From Hsuehochloa calcarea (Eukaryota > Streptophyta > Magnoliopsida > Poales > Poaceae), in assembly GCA_036346395.1 (NCBI GenBank), contig CM070611.1:25368473-25432472 (forward strand): a DNA stretch of 64,000 nucleotides, written 5' to 3'. Of this stretch, positions 1-11,220 are shown one piece after another (the stretch's first letter is position 1; every line of letters begins with the position of its first letter). The notes below the pieces were generated by a model, which made no database searches, was not told the origin of the DNA, and was given only the letters and a program-made list of their open reading frames with translations. Made by a program: the position numbers and the translations under genes.

Positions 1-60
1 AAGCCCATTAGTCGGCAGGTTGGTGCTGGGCCGAGCCCATAACCTCTCCTATAAAAGCCC
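1..60 (+). promoter_or_regulatory. Core promoter of the S20 gene: site II motifs and TATA box
   Basis: Three TGGGCY/AGCCCA (site II) motifs are visible at 2-7, 27-32 and 34-39. A TATA box (tataaaag) follows at 50-57, about 115 bp before the start codon. Site II elements near the TATA box or TSS are well known in plant ribosomal-protein promoters, where they bind TCP-type factors and couple expression to growth. The motifs are seen directly; their use here is inferred from the gene they precede. The promoter continues beyond the left edge. Confidence 0.7.
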
Positions 61-172
61 TTCCAAGCCCTGATCCCGTCCGAAACCCCACCCGCGCCGC
101 CGTCTTCCCCGAGCACCCACACCAACCCGAGAGGGAGTGGAGTGGAGAAGCAAAAGCAAATCAGAGAGAAAC

Positions 173-1367
173 ATGGCGGCGGCGGCGTCGGTGTACGGTG
201 TTGGCGGGGCAATGAAGGGCGGGAAGCTTGGGATGGAGGAGGCGCGGGACCTGCAGCTCAACCGCATCCGCATCACCCTCTCCTCCAAGAACGTGAAGAA
301 CCTCGAGAAGGGTAATCCATTTTCCTTAGCTTCTTTCGTTGCTTGAGATCAGATAAAGTTTGGAAAGATCCAAACCTGAGGTCGTGTTTTCGGGCTGCAG
401 TGTGCGCGGATCTGGTGAAGGGCGCCAAGGACAAGCAGCTGCGCGTCAAGGGCCCCGTCAGGATCCCCACCAAGGTGCTCCACATCACCACCCGCAAGTC
501 TCCCTGCGGAGAAGGTATTGATCACTGACAACAACTTCTGCTGCTACTAGACGGCATGGCAAATGATTACATTCCTTGATTGCTGTACGGTAGAGCTTGT
601 TGGTTGGAATGGTGATAGTTTGTGTGTGATAATATGATGATTCGTCAAGCACCCATTTGTTCTCTATGTTTGTGGCAGGTTTGTTTCATGGCCATTCGGT
701 CGTTATTAGGTGTTTTGAAAATGGCTTGGTGTTGCCAGCTGCTGGTACCTGGATGAGTAAAGTAGCTTGTAGGTGGCAACTAGTGGCCTTAATCACCGTT
801 AACTGGGCTAATTTCATATCGAGATTTGTACCGGCCGGTTGCCGGTACCGCCCGCCGAGCGGGATTTCAACCGGTTCCGGTTTTTTGATCCCTGGCACTA
901 ACTACCAATTTCAACAATATATTACAACAATTTTCAGGAAGCATATAAAGAATAAAACTCGTCTACAGGTCACAATAAAACACTATGGTTTTTTGGCATA
1001 ATTGTTTCCTTGCTTTTGGACTTTCTTGGCGGGTGCTATTTTTTAAAAAAAAATTACTTTTAAGCTTCCTTTCAGTAAATGATCTTCAGCTAAACCTGCA
1101 CTGGCAATATGGATGCTAGTTGTTTGACTCCAAACATGTATATCTTCTGTCGACAAAAACCTTCAATATGAATTGATTTCGGGTGTTAATTTACCAATCC
1201 ATTTTTGCTTTCTTTCTTGATCAGGAACAAACACATGGGATCGGTTTGAGTTCCGCATCCACAAGAGGGTGATTGACCTCATCAGCTCCCCAGATGTTGT
1301 GAAGCAGATCACCTCCATCACGATTGAGCCGGGTGTTGAGGTCGAGGTGACGATCGCCGACATGTAA
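173..1367 (+). CDS. RPS20: 40S ribosomal protein S20 (uS10 family), three exons
   Basis: Component of the head of the cytosolic small ribosomal subunit; uS10-family proteins contact 18S rRNA. Coding exons are 173-311, 401-514 and 1225-1367, all with GT-AG introns (89 and 710 bp). They join to 396 nt, giving 131 residues. The first ATG after the TATA box is used. Exon 1 encodes a short Ala/Gly-rich leader, then the conserved start of the fold (LNRIRITLSSKNVKNLEK). Exon 2 carries VKGPVRIPTKVLHITTRKSP, the characteristic uS10 loop and strand. Exon 3 carries WDRFEFRIHKRVIDL and ends in VEVEVTIADM followed by TAA. Length matches plant S20. No frameshift or stop is seen and splice phases agree, so it should be functional. 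It is the only intact cellular gene in the window. Confidence 0.96.
515..1224 (+). other. Second intron of the S20 gene, with a GC-rich inverted repeat
   Basis: A 710-bp GT-AG intron. Most is AT-rich, but 820-890 is a GC-rich island of CCGG-containing short repeats. It includes a perfect 8-bp inverted repeat (gtaccggc 828-835, gccggtac 841-848) around a 5-nt loop. Similar CCGG-rich repeats occur in small non-autonomous DNA transposons of grasses, so this may be a transposon remnant. Terminal inverted repeats could not be identified. Confidence 0.5.
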
Positions 1368-2626
1368 TTGCCAAATTAGCAGTACTGTAGGCTGTCTTAT
1401 TTTTAGCCTAGAGCCCGGTTCCTATCGCCATGCTTGTAACGGACATCCAAGTGGTTTAGCGTTCTGATCTTATATATGTGCGGATGTTATGAATCAAATT
1501 TTGTTTTGATTAAATTGTTGGGTGCTGTCATCCTCCAACGCTCCTCACCCACGAAGTTGTCGGGATCTCCTCGCCCACGCTATCATGGAGGGGATGCGAG
1601 CAGCAGATGGATGCGGGAGCGGTGGGGCTGAGAAATGCAGCAGCGGCGGAGGGATGCGGAGCAAGAGAAGCGGCGCAGGGCTCTAGATGCTGAACTAGAT
1701 GCGGGAGCGGCGCGGAGAGATGATTACGACGATGTTGTGCTAAGGGTAAATTAGATATTTTGCATAACTTCGCTCTCTGGCGTGCTGAGGTAATATTATT
1801 TTAATTGCTGCAATGTGTGATAGCAAATGCCAACATTTTTAGAGTGCCTTCTACTCAAACCACGATTTTGGAGTGTCTTATGGCAAATGTCAACATTCTA
1901 CAATGTTTCGTAGCTAATTTTGCCCCCTTTCTATGTTGGCCAACAAAGATGTAGGGAATTTGTCAGTGTTCTCAAGTGCTTGATAACCATGCGGTAAAAC
2001 AATTTATATTGTTGTTGAGTATTGCTTAATATTTAAGAAAAAATTTGTAGTCCAAAGAAATGCGACACATTGGGGGCAAAATGACTAGAGTATCTCCAAA
2101 GATGGGATGTTCGAACCAACACCGCTCCCATGTGTATATGCAGGAGTTTTTGGCTAAATTGACAAATTTTATTTGTAATAGCAAAAGTAGCCCTCGTTCG
2201 TACGAAAAATACAAAAATGGCACCATAGCAGGCACTTGCCGCACTCTCAATCCGCGACAGGAATATGATTGTCTACGGTAAACACGTGCACCATCCAACC
2301 ACGACTGGGAGCACAACAGTGCTTCAATGACTCGAGCGTGATAGGAGATAATGTAGCCTGCCTATTCTATCACGATGTCAATTTTGTCATTTCAAAATAT
2401 TGCTATTTCGTTTAAACAAGAGGCTAAATGAGGAAAAAAAAACTCATATGTGCATCCTCTGGTATCCACTCTCCCCTTTTCCACGTGAGGCATGCAGCGT
2501 GATGGATGATGCCAAAACAATGTCAATTCCTTATCTCGTGTACGTGGACCTATGCTAGGGCTGAACAATATATTGTGGAGCATTTTTGCATGTGTGCCGC
2601 CATTCTCTCCCATGGTGTCACACGTG
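1368..2626. other. S20 3' UTR and intergenic DNA without a supported gene
   Basis: The 3' UTR probably ends near 1500; AT-rich sequence at 1485-1520 could serve as polyadenylation signals. A GC-rich patch at 1540-1735 has repeated gatgcgggagcgg-type words and looks like an old transposon fragment. A degenerate direct repeat (gcaaatgYcaacatt) lies at about 1824 and 1883. Short open frames here have no recognisable protein features. Confidence 0.5.
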
Positions 2627-4114
2627 CTGTAACATTTGGTGGTGTGTTATCTTAAAAATTTTACGCATTTGAAATTGTTTAAATTTTAAAACTTTTTATT
2701 GTGCTTCGTTGATGTCCGAATTCCACGCTTGTTATTTGAAACCTCAACCCTAAAAGGTGAATAGGAATTGAAATCTTAAAACAAATTAAAAATTCAAATT
2801 AAAATTAAATCGGTAAATCAAGAATTGAAATTCAAATCGAAGTTTAGAGGAAAAGAAAAGGAAAATAAAATAAAACTCCAAAGGTCCTGGTCTAGCTAAA
2901 ACCACCCTACCAAAGACCTCCTTTTTAATTTTCTTTTTCCTCTCTCCTTTCCTTTTCCCTTTTCCCTTCCCAGGCCCACCTGCCAACCTCTCTCTTTTTC
3001 CCTTCCTTCTTCCTTAGTTCCCCTCGCCACCCGATAGCACCTCGCCTGCTTGGCACTGGCACCATGATGCCCACGCCGTACAACCACCTCCACCACGCCG
3101 ATGCTAAGTTCCCACACTAACGCCCATTCCCCCATCACATCACCGTCCCACCAATGGCAACCGCACTTGCTTTCCCTACTTAGGTCGTGCCCCATTCCCT
3201 CCTTCCCTCTTGCTTCCTCCTTGCGCTCGGCTCAAGCCCACGCTTAGACACCTGCATGGCTTGTCGTCCTAGTACCACCACCATCACCATGACCACCAAG
3301 GTCACCTTGTCAACCCATACCCTCACCGTCACTCTTCCTTCTGCACCTTCTCAGACGGACACATTACGTCGTCGCCGCTTTTTCCAAAAAATCGAGCGCC
3401 ACCGCCAGATGCCCTCTCGGTCGAATCCGTGAGCTCTTCCTAGTCTACTCATGTCATGTTGTGTTCCTGTTATCCTCTCCAAAATCCTCACCCAATTTTG
3501 GGATTTATCCAAAGGGCACACAATGTCTCCATCTTCTCAGCTTCTGCAGACTTTGCCCTACCGCCACCTTACTCTACCCGATGAGCCATTCTCGAATTCC
3601 TTCTTCTAGAGCACCACCGCGCCTTCTCCGTTCTTCCCCCATCATCCATTGGAGCGTTCCTTCACCCAAGGTCGCCGCCACCGTCAAGCTGCCCACGCCG
3701 CCTTGGGTCCCCATCGCCAGATTGCCTCGCAACCCCTCTGCCTCCACGAACTGGTCGGGTAAATTCCCCGCGCCCACCTCATGTCCGTGCTCACCCATTT
3801 TCTCCTTCTTCCCCTATGGCACCGCCGCCCATTTCCTCCCCGCCGCCTTGTGGTGACGTGCCCGGCCACACTGGTCGCCTAAGCCTCGATACCACCTCCC
3901 CGCCTTCCCTTGCCCTCCAAAGGAACCATTTTTGAGGTTTCTGCTGCCCCACCACCGTCCCTCTACCGCCAACGAGCCGACCGTGCTGCCTCCACTCCTC
4001 CTCTGCTCTGTTTCGAAACAGAGAACACCCCTCTGTGTTGTTCCCTCTCTCCCCATGTGACATGAGGGCCCCAGCTAGTTAATTGAATAATCCAAATTAA
4101 TTAATAAATACTAA
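2627..4114 (+). repeat. LTR-like repeat, + orientation (diverged, boundaries uncertain)
   Basis: Composition follows the pattern of the long Gypsy LTRs elsewhere in the window: a start resembling TGTAACA at about 2630, an AT-rich stretch to about 2890, then 1.1 kb of C-rich, pyrimidine-biased leader-like DNA rich in CCACC and CCGCC. The long open frames in it (for example 3461-3856) are low-complexity consequences of that composition. No PBS, PPT or coding domain is visible, so the call rests on resemblance only. Confidence 0.4.
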
Positions 4115-4119
4115 TTAGT

Positions 4120-5308
4120 GGATAAAACAAGTGATCAAATGTGAATTAAAAATATTCATGGTGTGCGGAGGCTTTGGCAAAACAAGGGCACCCGAAGAAA
4201 AAGAAAATGCGCACGGGGTTGGCGATGACGGAAGGAACACGATGCGAGGCTCGAAATGGTTGAAGGACAACAGAAATGGCGGCACGACGAAGGTGACCAG
4301 TGACGAAAAAGACGAGTGACGACGGGGTACTTCGGTGACATGGAGAGGGCAAGGAGGGAGGGAAACGGAGGAGAAGAGTATAGAACCCGGGGTGACACGC
4401 ACTGGAGGACAAAATAAGCTCACCGATGGGGAGATCAGACGGAGGGTGGCATGGCTGATTTTGGGGCAAAGGTGGAGACGACGATGCACGGTTCTTCCAA
4501 GGACTATGAGACGAGCACGACGTAGAACGTCTCAAGGCGAGTCCAACGGTGGCGACGATGCAGGTGGAGGAGCTTCGACGGTGACGCAATCCGACGAGGA
4601 AGGCTTGTGGTGGCACAAGGCTTGTCGATGGAAAACCAGCGAAACAAAGATGATTCCAGCGGTGACTTCTTGGGGATTTGGGAGAGAAAAACGAGGCGAG
4701 AAAATTGACACGGGTGGCCGCCTTTATATAGGCCTGGAGAGGGAATATTTGTGAAGAGCACGGCAGCACGGCTTCATGTGGGACTCGAACACGAACTCGG
4801 GTGGATTTCAGGGGAAGAAGAAACAAGGAGAAGGGAGGAAGGGTGGCTAACAAGGAGGGACCACCAATCAGAGAGAGGAGGGGGAAGGAGCCAGGTTGCG
4901 GGCTGGCGCACAGGAGGAAAGGAATGGCCAGGCTAGCGGTTGGGCTGGGAAAGAAAGACAATGGGCCTAAGCAAAGGAAAAGAAAACAACCCGAAAGAAA
5001 GGGTTTCGGCCCAAAGGGAAAATCCGGAAGAGAAATAATTTTTGAATTTCAGAAATTGAATTAAAGCAAACCGAGCTCAAAGAAATAGCAAATAAATTCC
5101 AAAAATTCATCAAAAATTCCAAAAAATTATCTGGAACACAAAGAACACAAATAAAACAAATTTGGTTTTAATTGGAGTTTAAATTAATCACATTAAATTA
5201 TTTTGATTTCTGAAAATTCAAATTAAGCTTTGACTTAAACAAGAAAAATCAAATTGTTACTTTTATTTTTAAAAACTTCAAATAAACTCCAAATCTTGGG
5301 ATGTTACA
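4120..5308 (-). mobile_element. Minus-strand Gypsy-type LTR, probably solo
   Basis: Read on the minus strand it starts TGTAACATCCCAAGATTTGG at 5308, has the AT-rich 5' part typical of these LTRs, then a TATA box (plus strand ttatata at about 4724-4731) and a G/C-rich transcribed part. The direct repeat ttagt flanks it (4115-4119 and 5309-5313), extending to ttagtgga on both sides. The left terminus is not a clean TG/CA. No internal coding region is attached, so a solo LTR is likely. Confidence 0.55.
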
Positions 5309-5434
5309 TTAGTGGAGCAATCATTCAGAGAGTGAACCAACCTGGGAACACGAATAAGACATGAAAGCTTAGTTTTCTAGTCTTTTCCCTAGCTAGCCTG
5401 AATCTCGGGGTCGAGATTCCTTTAAGGGAGAGGT
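5309..5434 (+). pseudogene. Terminal pol fragment and polypurine tract of a Gypsy element
   Basis: This short piece reads into a frame ending NLGVEIPLR-like (about 5398-5430), resembling the last residues of many plant chromovirus polyproteins. It merges into a polypurine tract (ttaagggagagg, 5422-5433) directly before LTR Y. It is the only remaining internal part of that element; upstream sequence was replaced or displaced by the minus-strand LTR at 4120-5308. Confidence 0.5.
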
Positions 5435-6080
5435 TTGTAAAATCCCGATTTTTGAAGTTTCAAAACCATTTTAAGTAGTTTTGTCCCTTGGAAAAAAATC
5501 AACAATTTTTATTTGAATTTAATAAATTTTAAATGGGACTTTCAAGGTTAAAAAATTAATATGATTAATCTGAACATCAATTAATTCTAAAACTATTTTA
5601 TTTGAGTTCTTTGTGCTCAGGAGTATTTTTTCCAGATTTTGCTATAATTTTTCTAAGACCATTTGCTATTTTTAATTTTCCATTTGTATTTTCTGGTATT
5701 TTCTAAAATAGAAAACCTATTTAAAATCTCTCGAAACTCAATGGGTTGAATTCTTTCTCCAGCCTAATCTCCTTTCTCCCTTTGGCCCAGTTCAGTCGGC
5801 CCATTCTGTGCACACCGTAGCCTAGCCTAACTCCTCGTTGCGTCACACACACGTGTGCCACACATCCCCACGTTTGTGCTCAGCCACTGATGGGTGTGTC
5901 CCACTTGTTAGGTCCGTCTTCGCCGTCCCTAACTCGGAATCTCTCTCCCTCGCCGCTCGACTACCATAGCCAACCAGGACTCTGCCTCCCGGGGATATTA
6001 AAAGCCCCAAGGATCTCTATTTTCCACACCCCAAGCCGCGTTGCACTTTTTGCCCTAGCCACCATCGCCTGAGTCGTCGT
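5435..6080 (+). mobile_element. LTR 'Y', left part (3' LTR of a Gypsy element, split by E1)
   Basis: Begins TGTAAAATCCCGATTTTTG right after a polypurine tract, so it is a 3' LTR. An AT-rich 5' half is followed by a C-rich leader; ggatattaaaag at about 5993-6004 is a possible TATA box. It is interrupted at 6080 by the CRM-like element E1. The right part resumes after E1 at about 28816 in copy A and about 53051 in copy B. Confidence 0.6.
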
Positions 6081-7033
6081 TGATGAGGACATCCCAACCT
6101 TCAATGACCACGCTGAAGATGATCATCTCCGCGGCCAAGATATTCTCAAGAACCAAAAATATCAAGGAGCAATCACGAGAAGACGTGATAAGCAAATACA
6201 TGATCAGGTGAATGCTAACCTAAGCTACATTTCAAATTCTTGTGACTTGGTTGTGCCCTCCACCTTTTCTTCTTTGATTGGACTTAGGTGCCTCGGTGTG
6301 GAACGAGAAGAAGGACTATGTGCTACCAGTATGGCTTATGTAAAAACAAAGGAGTTCACTACCTTGTGACATATGCGTCACTTTCCAAGGACAAGGCACA
6401 CCAACCTGTTACGTTTTACTGTGCATAACCTATATGGATAGAAAGATAATCAAGTCTACTTTCACCTCCAATAAACAGCTCGTCATTTGGACTTCCGAGG
6501 AGAAAGTTATTGCTGTTTTATCAAGATCACGCAGGTTGAGCAGCCGCGCAAGAATTCGAGCAGACTCCTTAAATGCTTCAACCAATTGGCCTTCCACCTT
6601 CCAACGTGGTGACTTATGTTCATACCCAGCTAGGAGGGTTGTTCCTAGTATATATACCCCTCTACCCCCATCCGTTGAGGTACCTTTGAGTTTTGACAAA
6701 CCGTTGCATAAAAATTACAACAAGACTGCTGAGTGCCTTGCTGCTTTGCTCTTGTGAGTTATCTTGGATTTGCAAGAAGATTCCTCTGGGATCCCCTAAT
6801 CCCAGAGGATAGCCGGTCGGTGATTGTTTGGATAGCGGGTCGGAGTCCAAAAGGCTTCGGATCGTCTCTCCCCAACGCTTGGTCGCATCCAACCTTGGCG
6901 GGTTAAAGGTAGTTACCCTTTTCTGCTGCTCACAACTAGTTATCTCCGCTGTCCACAGAAAAATTCGCTTTGTTCTTCAATCTACGCCGTCCTACGCCGT
7001 GAAGATCGGGCCACCCCTAGCGAGTACGCATCA
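6081..7033 (+). mobile_element. E1 5' LTR (CRM-like chromovirus)
   Basis: A 953-bp LTR starting TGATGAGGACATCCC and ending ACGCATCA, immediately followed by a PBS. It matches 12423-13186 plus 28609-28815. The first 150 bp is a copy of the end of pol, because in this family the pol frame runs into the 3' LTR. The preceding 5 bp are gtcgt (6076-6080). After the 3' LTR the corresponding bases are gtcgg (copy A) or gccgt (copy B), an eroded target duplication. A tatata motif followed by a C-rich stretch lies at about 6649-6667. Confidence 0.75.
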
Positions 7034-7050
7034 ATTGGTATGAGAGCTTT
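7034..7050 (+). promoter_or_regulatory. E1 primer binding site (initiator tRNA-Met type)
   Basis: attggtatgagagct follows the LTR end directly. It matches the usual plant LTR-retrotransposon PBS tggtatcagagc, complementary to the 3' end of initiator tRNA-Met, with one mismatch (C to G). Confidence 0.75.
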
Positions 7051-7676
7051 CGTTGTCACGGTAGGTTTCCATCCACAAATTAAACTTTTAGTGCATCACT
7101 TTTCTTGTGTTAATATTTTTTTCCATTTCTGTCTTGAGAAGTCCAGATCCAAAAAAAAAATTACCAAGCCTTTATTTAGTACTGTTAAACTTGTGTCGTT
7201 CTCATTTTGTTTCTAGTCACCATCGATATCTTGCACCGTGTTTGTTTTAGTTATTGAGCTTGTTGTTTAGTGTCAAAAAAAGAGAAGAGAAAGAAAAGAG
7301 AACTGCAAACAAAAGGAAAAAAAAAGAAAAAGTAAAAGAAAAAGAAGAAAGCGAAGGGTTGTGTTGCGGTTGTCAAAATTGTAAGTCTCATATTCATGTT
7401 CAGATTTGTTTTTGACCGGTGACATTCACGTATCCATTGCATGGTTTACGACAATTGTTTTCGGTACTACAATCCTCCTTGTTTAGTCCACCAAACCCCA
7501 CTAAAACCTGAAGCTGGTTATTTCGATTCGTGTCCTTTCAATCGCTTGACCACATCCAAGGTACTGCCACTCGTGCACTCTTATTGTCCATTGAGAACGC
7601 ATAAGAACATTGGTGAGTAAGAAGTGAGGTTGTGTGATTCCACTAATATTACCTATTCCACTTTCTCTTCGCTAAC
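7051..7676 (+). other. E1 untranslated leader with a purine-rich low-complexity tract
   Basis: Leader between PBS and gag start. It contains an A/G-only-rich tract at about 7275-7352 (many AAAGAAA and GAAGAA words). Its minus-strand open frame is just Phe/Lys-type low complexity. No gene is seen. Confidence 0.5.
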
Positions 7677-9049
7677 ATGGCAGGTTCCAACTCAAGTGTA
7701 CATGGGGAAAATCATGAAGGAGATGAACAACCAGTCACACGAGCCGAGATGCAACAATTATGTAATCTGGTTCAGGCCATGGGACAGATGCTCAATGAAC
7801 GCCTTCCCGCTGGTGGTGGGGGGGGGTCTACATCAACCTAACCCTGCTGTTGATCATGGTGAAACCGCTGATGAGAACTCAGTGAGAGCTGCTACTAATG
7901 ATGGCTTCCACGACTAGTAAGATCTTGGTCGGAGTGGTGGACGAGAGGACGGTGCCCATCGTGGCCGAGGCGCAGCTGCACATATTCTGCAGTATGGGGG
8001 AGGAGCTCACGCTCATGGTTTTGACCACCGTGTACGCTTCAACGACCAATATGTGCATGACGGTCGCAGGTATGGAGAATAATATGATGACAATAACGAA
8101 GCTTTTACAGATCGTGATGGCTACGGACAGCATCCACCCCCACATCGTGGTGCTGCCCATGGTGAGGGAGGACAGTCTCGAGGTCGCCGTGAAAGGGATG
8201 ATCCGGATAATATTGCTCATATCAAGTTGAGCGTCCCGAAATTCAAGGGAATAGAAGACCCTGATGCTCATATTGATTGGGAAGAGCAATGTGATCAGAT
8301 TTTTCGTGTCCATAATCTCTCCGATCAAAGGTGGATAAATCTTACATCAGTTGAATTTTCAGGTTATGCTCTCACTTAGTGGAATCACATACAACAAAAT
8401 TAGCTACAATCGGGGCGTGATCATATCAATACTTGGGATGAAATGAAGCAAGTGATGAGAAGGCGTTTTGTGCCTTCAAGCTACCAGCGTGACCTTCGCA
8501 ATAGGTTGCAGACGTTAAGACAAGGGTCTAAAATGGTGGATGAGTATTATAAAGAAATAGAATTACTCTTAATCCGTACTGGAATTAAAGAGGATGCTGA
8601 ATCTAAGATGGCAAGATTTTTGCATGGTCTAAATGATGAAATTTTAGGTTTTTTGAGATGTTTCCTTATAACAATCTACAAGATCTTTTGCCTGTGCTAT
8701 GCGCAGAGAGAAAGATTCGACAAAAGGACGTGGTCACCATTTGGGGACCGTTCTTTTTCACTCCATGGCGTCGACAACAACCGAGTACATCCTCTCTTCG
8801 ATGTCGTTCTCCAGAGCCCTCGCCGACGCTCCATCTACTCTTGCCGCTGCCTACACCTTCGTCGGCTTCTTCACCGCAGGATACCAAGATAATCGACGCT
8901 CTCTTCGGAAAAATAGGTGCATCATCTGCCACATCGGCAGCATCATACACATCTTGCAGCCACGAAATTCAGTGCCATAAGTACCAAGGGCGTGGGCACA
9001 TTGCCTCTGAGTGCCATAGCAGAAGAAACATGCTTGTTAATGAACAATG
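7677..9049 (+). pseudogene. E1 gag (retrotransposon capsid and zinc knuckle), broken
   Basis: Gag would form the particle that packages element RNA. The ATG at 7677 opens 54 codons that stop at TAA 7839, just after a run of nine G (7818-7826). The capsid domain resumes at 8221 (LSVPKFKGIEDPDAHIDW) and continues to about 8660, covering the retrotransposon-gag homology region with YQRDLRNRLQTLRQGSKMVD. It is interrupted by TAG at 8377 and TAG at 8401 and by a frameshift near 8655. A CCHC knuckle lies at 8973-9014 (CHKYQGRGHIASEC); the second cysteine is replaced by tyrosine (TAC 8982). Intervening frames contain many stops. The gene is non-functional. Confidence 0.8.
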
Positions 9050-9050
9050 A

Positions 9051-9640
9051 GAATGAGAATCTGCGAGTGAGCCAGAGGAGGATGGGCTACTTGAAGAAGC
9101 ATCGATGATGATGGTATTCCACGATGAAGGAGACAACAATTATTTTATCTCTCGACGCGGTGCTTAGTGTTAATGTTGTGAAAGGAGAGAATAGTTAGCG
9201 GCATAACCTATTTCACACTCGAGGCACCATCAAGAGCAAGGTATGCAGTATTATTATTGATAATGGCAGCTGCAATAACATTGCAAGTCTAGAATTGGTA
9301 GAACGAATGGGACTAAAGCAACTACATCATCCTACCCCATATAAGATGCAATGGCTCAATGATTGTGGAGCACTACGAGTGAACAACATTGTGACCGTCC
9401 AATTCTCAATTGGAAAATACCAAGATCAGGTGGAGTGTGATGTGGTTCCAATGCAAGTATGCCAGTTACTTTTGGGGCGACCTTGGTTATATGATCGTGA
9501 TGTTCAGATTAGTTGCCGAGCCAATATCCTTATTTTTTTGTATAAAGGGGAGCATATCACTTTGCTTCATTTAACACCGGAAGAGATAATGATGGATGAA
9601 TTGAAAAAAAAAAGAGCGAGAGAGTGTGAAACACTTGAGT
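9051..9640 (+). pseudogene. E1 pol: retropepsin (aspartic protease) domain
   Basis: Would cleave the Gag-Pol polyprotein. The active-site region is IIIDNGSCNNIAS, with the catalytic Asp at 9259-9261; the usual D-S/T/G-G triad is D-N-G here. The flap-to-core end reads VECDVVPM then LLLGRPW (about 9432-9486), the family's conserved strand and C-terminal motif. The frame is open from about 9213 to 9640, but upstream it is not continuous with gag. It precedes the RT domain as expected for Ty3/Gypsy order (PR-RT-RH-IN). Confidence 0.8.
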
Positions 9641-9659
9641 GAGAACCACAAACATAGTG

Positions 9660-11220
9660 AGCAAGTGAAACCAAAGCTAAATAAAACTCCACAGCTGCAA
9701 AATACCAAGACATGGGGAAAAGAGGGATTAGTGATGATGGCTAGGAAAGGGGATATAAAAGAATTGAGCGAACCCAATTCCATGTTCTTTGTACTTCTGT
9801 ACAAAGAAAGCCTTTTATCAACTAACGACTTACCCTCTACTTTACCTAGTGTTGTGTTGGATCTCTTACAGAGTTACGATGAAGTGTTTCTTGACAAAGT
9901 ACCATCAGGACTGCCACCAAAAAGAGGCATTGAACATCAAATAGACCTTGTCCCTGGCGCCCACTTCCTAACCGACTAGCATACCGCACAAATCCGGAGG
10001 AGACCAAGGAAATTCAACACCAAGTTTAAGACCTACTCGACAAAGGGTATGTAAAGGAAAGTCCTTCACCCTGTGCTGTACCGGTTCTTTTAGTCCCAAA
10101 GAAAGATGGATCATAGAGAATGTGTGTAGATTGCTGAGCCATTAATAACATCACAGTAAGGTACAGGCATCCAATAGCCTAGACTTGATGACATGCTTGA
10201 TGAGCTTAGTGGTTCAACCATCTTTTCTAAAATTGATTTGCGAAGCGGCTACCACCAAATTCGAATGAGAGAGGGTGATGAGTGGAAAACTGCATTCAAA
10301 ACAAAATTTGGGTTGTATGAATGGTTGGTCATGCCGTTTGGATTGAAAAATGCACCAAGTACTTTTGTGAGATTGATGAATCATGTGCTTAGAGCTTTTA
10401 TTGGTAAATTTGTTGTTGTTTACTTCGATGATATCTTAATTTACAGCAAGTCTCTTGAAAAACATATTGAACATCTAGAATGTGTGCTATTTGTCTTGAG
10501 AAAGGAAAAATTGTACGCTAACCTTGCCAAGTGCATCTTTTGCACCGACAAGATAGTTTTTCTTGGTTTTGTTGTTTTAGGTCAAGGGGTGGAGGTGGAT
10601 GAGGAGAAGATAAAGGTTGTTCGTAAGTGGTTACCTCCATAAAATGTGAGCCACGTGAGGAGCTTCCTTAGCCTTGCTGGTGTTTATCGTCGGTTTGTGA
10701 AGGATTTTAGCATCATTACTGCCCCAATCAACGAATTGACAAAGAAAGCATTACCTTTTCAATAGGGTGAGATACAAGAGAAGTCATTCGAAGAGCTGAA
10801 AGCTAAGTTGACATCATCACCACTCCTTGCACTCCCAGATTTTAGTAAGACTTTTGAAATTGAATGTGATGCAAGTGGTATGGGGATTGGAGGAGTACTC
10901 ATGCAGGAAGGTATGCCGATTGCTTATTTTAGTAAAAAGTTAAGTGGTCCAACTCTCAATTACTCTGTTTATGATAAAGAATTGTATGCCCTCGTGAGAG
11001 CTTTGGAAACTTGGCAACACTACTTGTAACCTAAGGAATTTATGATACACTCAGACCATGAATCGTTGAAACATCTTAAGAGTTAACTAAAACTGAATCG
11101 ACGACATGCAAAATGGAGTGAATTCATTGAATCTTTTCCTTACATAGTCAAGTACAAGAAAGGGGAGGATAATATTGTAGCTGATGCCCTGTCTAGACAT
11201 CATGCTTTACTTTTTCAACT
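9660..11220 (+). pseudogene. E1 pol: reverse transcriptase and RNase H domains, broken
   Basis: Copies element RNA to DNA. The RT start (LPPKRGIEHQIDLVPGA, about 9910-9960) runs into TAG at 9977-9979. Further stops are TAG 10114-10116 and TGA 10135-10137, where the family has Trp and Arg, and an extra base near 10180 shifts the frame. From 10193 the palm is open: IDLRSGYHQIRM, MPFGLKNAPSTF, then the catalytic YFDD at 10421-10432. RNase H follows (FEIECDASG, Asp 10868-10870; YDKELYALVRALETWQHYL, then a stop), ending ADALSRH near 11205. The motif wording (GKFVVVYFDDILIYSK; HSDHESLKHL) matches the CRM clade of chromoviruses. Stops at Trp and Arg codons fit C-to-T decay. Confidence 0.85.

Noticed and set aside
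3461..3856. 131-codon plus-strand open frame
   Set aside because: Pyrimidine-rich DNA avoids stop codons; the product is Pro/Ser-rich without motifs and the region looks like LTR leader.
4146..4961. 271-codon minus-strand open frame
   Set aside because: It lies in the GC-rich transcribed part of a minus-strand LTR, is Ser/Pro/Phe-rich low complexity with no domain pattern, and overlapping frames are equally open.
6319..7033. Shorter E1 LTR starting TGTGCTACC at 6319
   Set aside because: The shared sequence between the two ends begins at 6081/12423, with a perfect PPT directly before 12423, so the LTR starts at TGATGAGG.
7036..7047. tRNA gene near the PBS-like motif
   Set aside because: tggtatNagagc is a primer binding site; no cloverleaf or A/B box pair is present around it.
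7879..8328. 149-codon minus-strand frame opposite E1 gag
   Set aside because: Antisense shadow of the gag region; the plus strand carries the recognisable gag homology.
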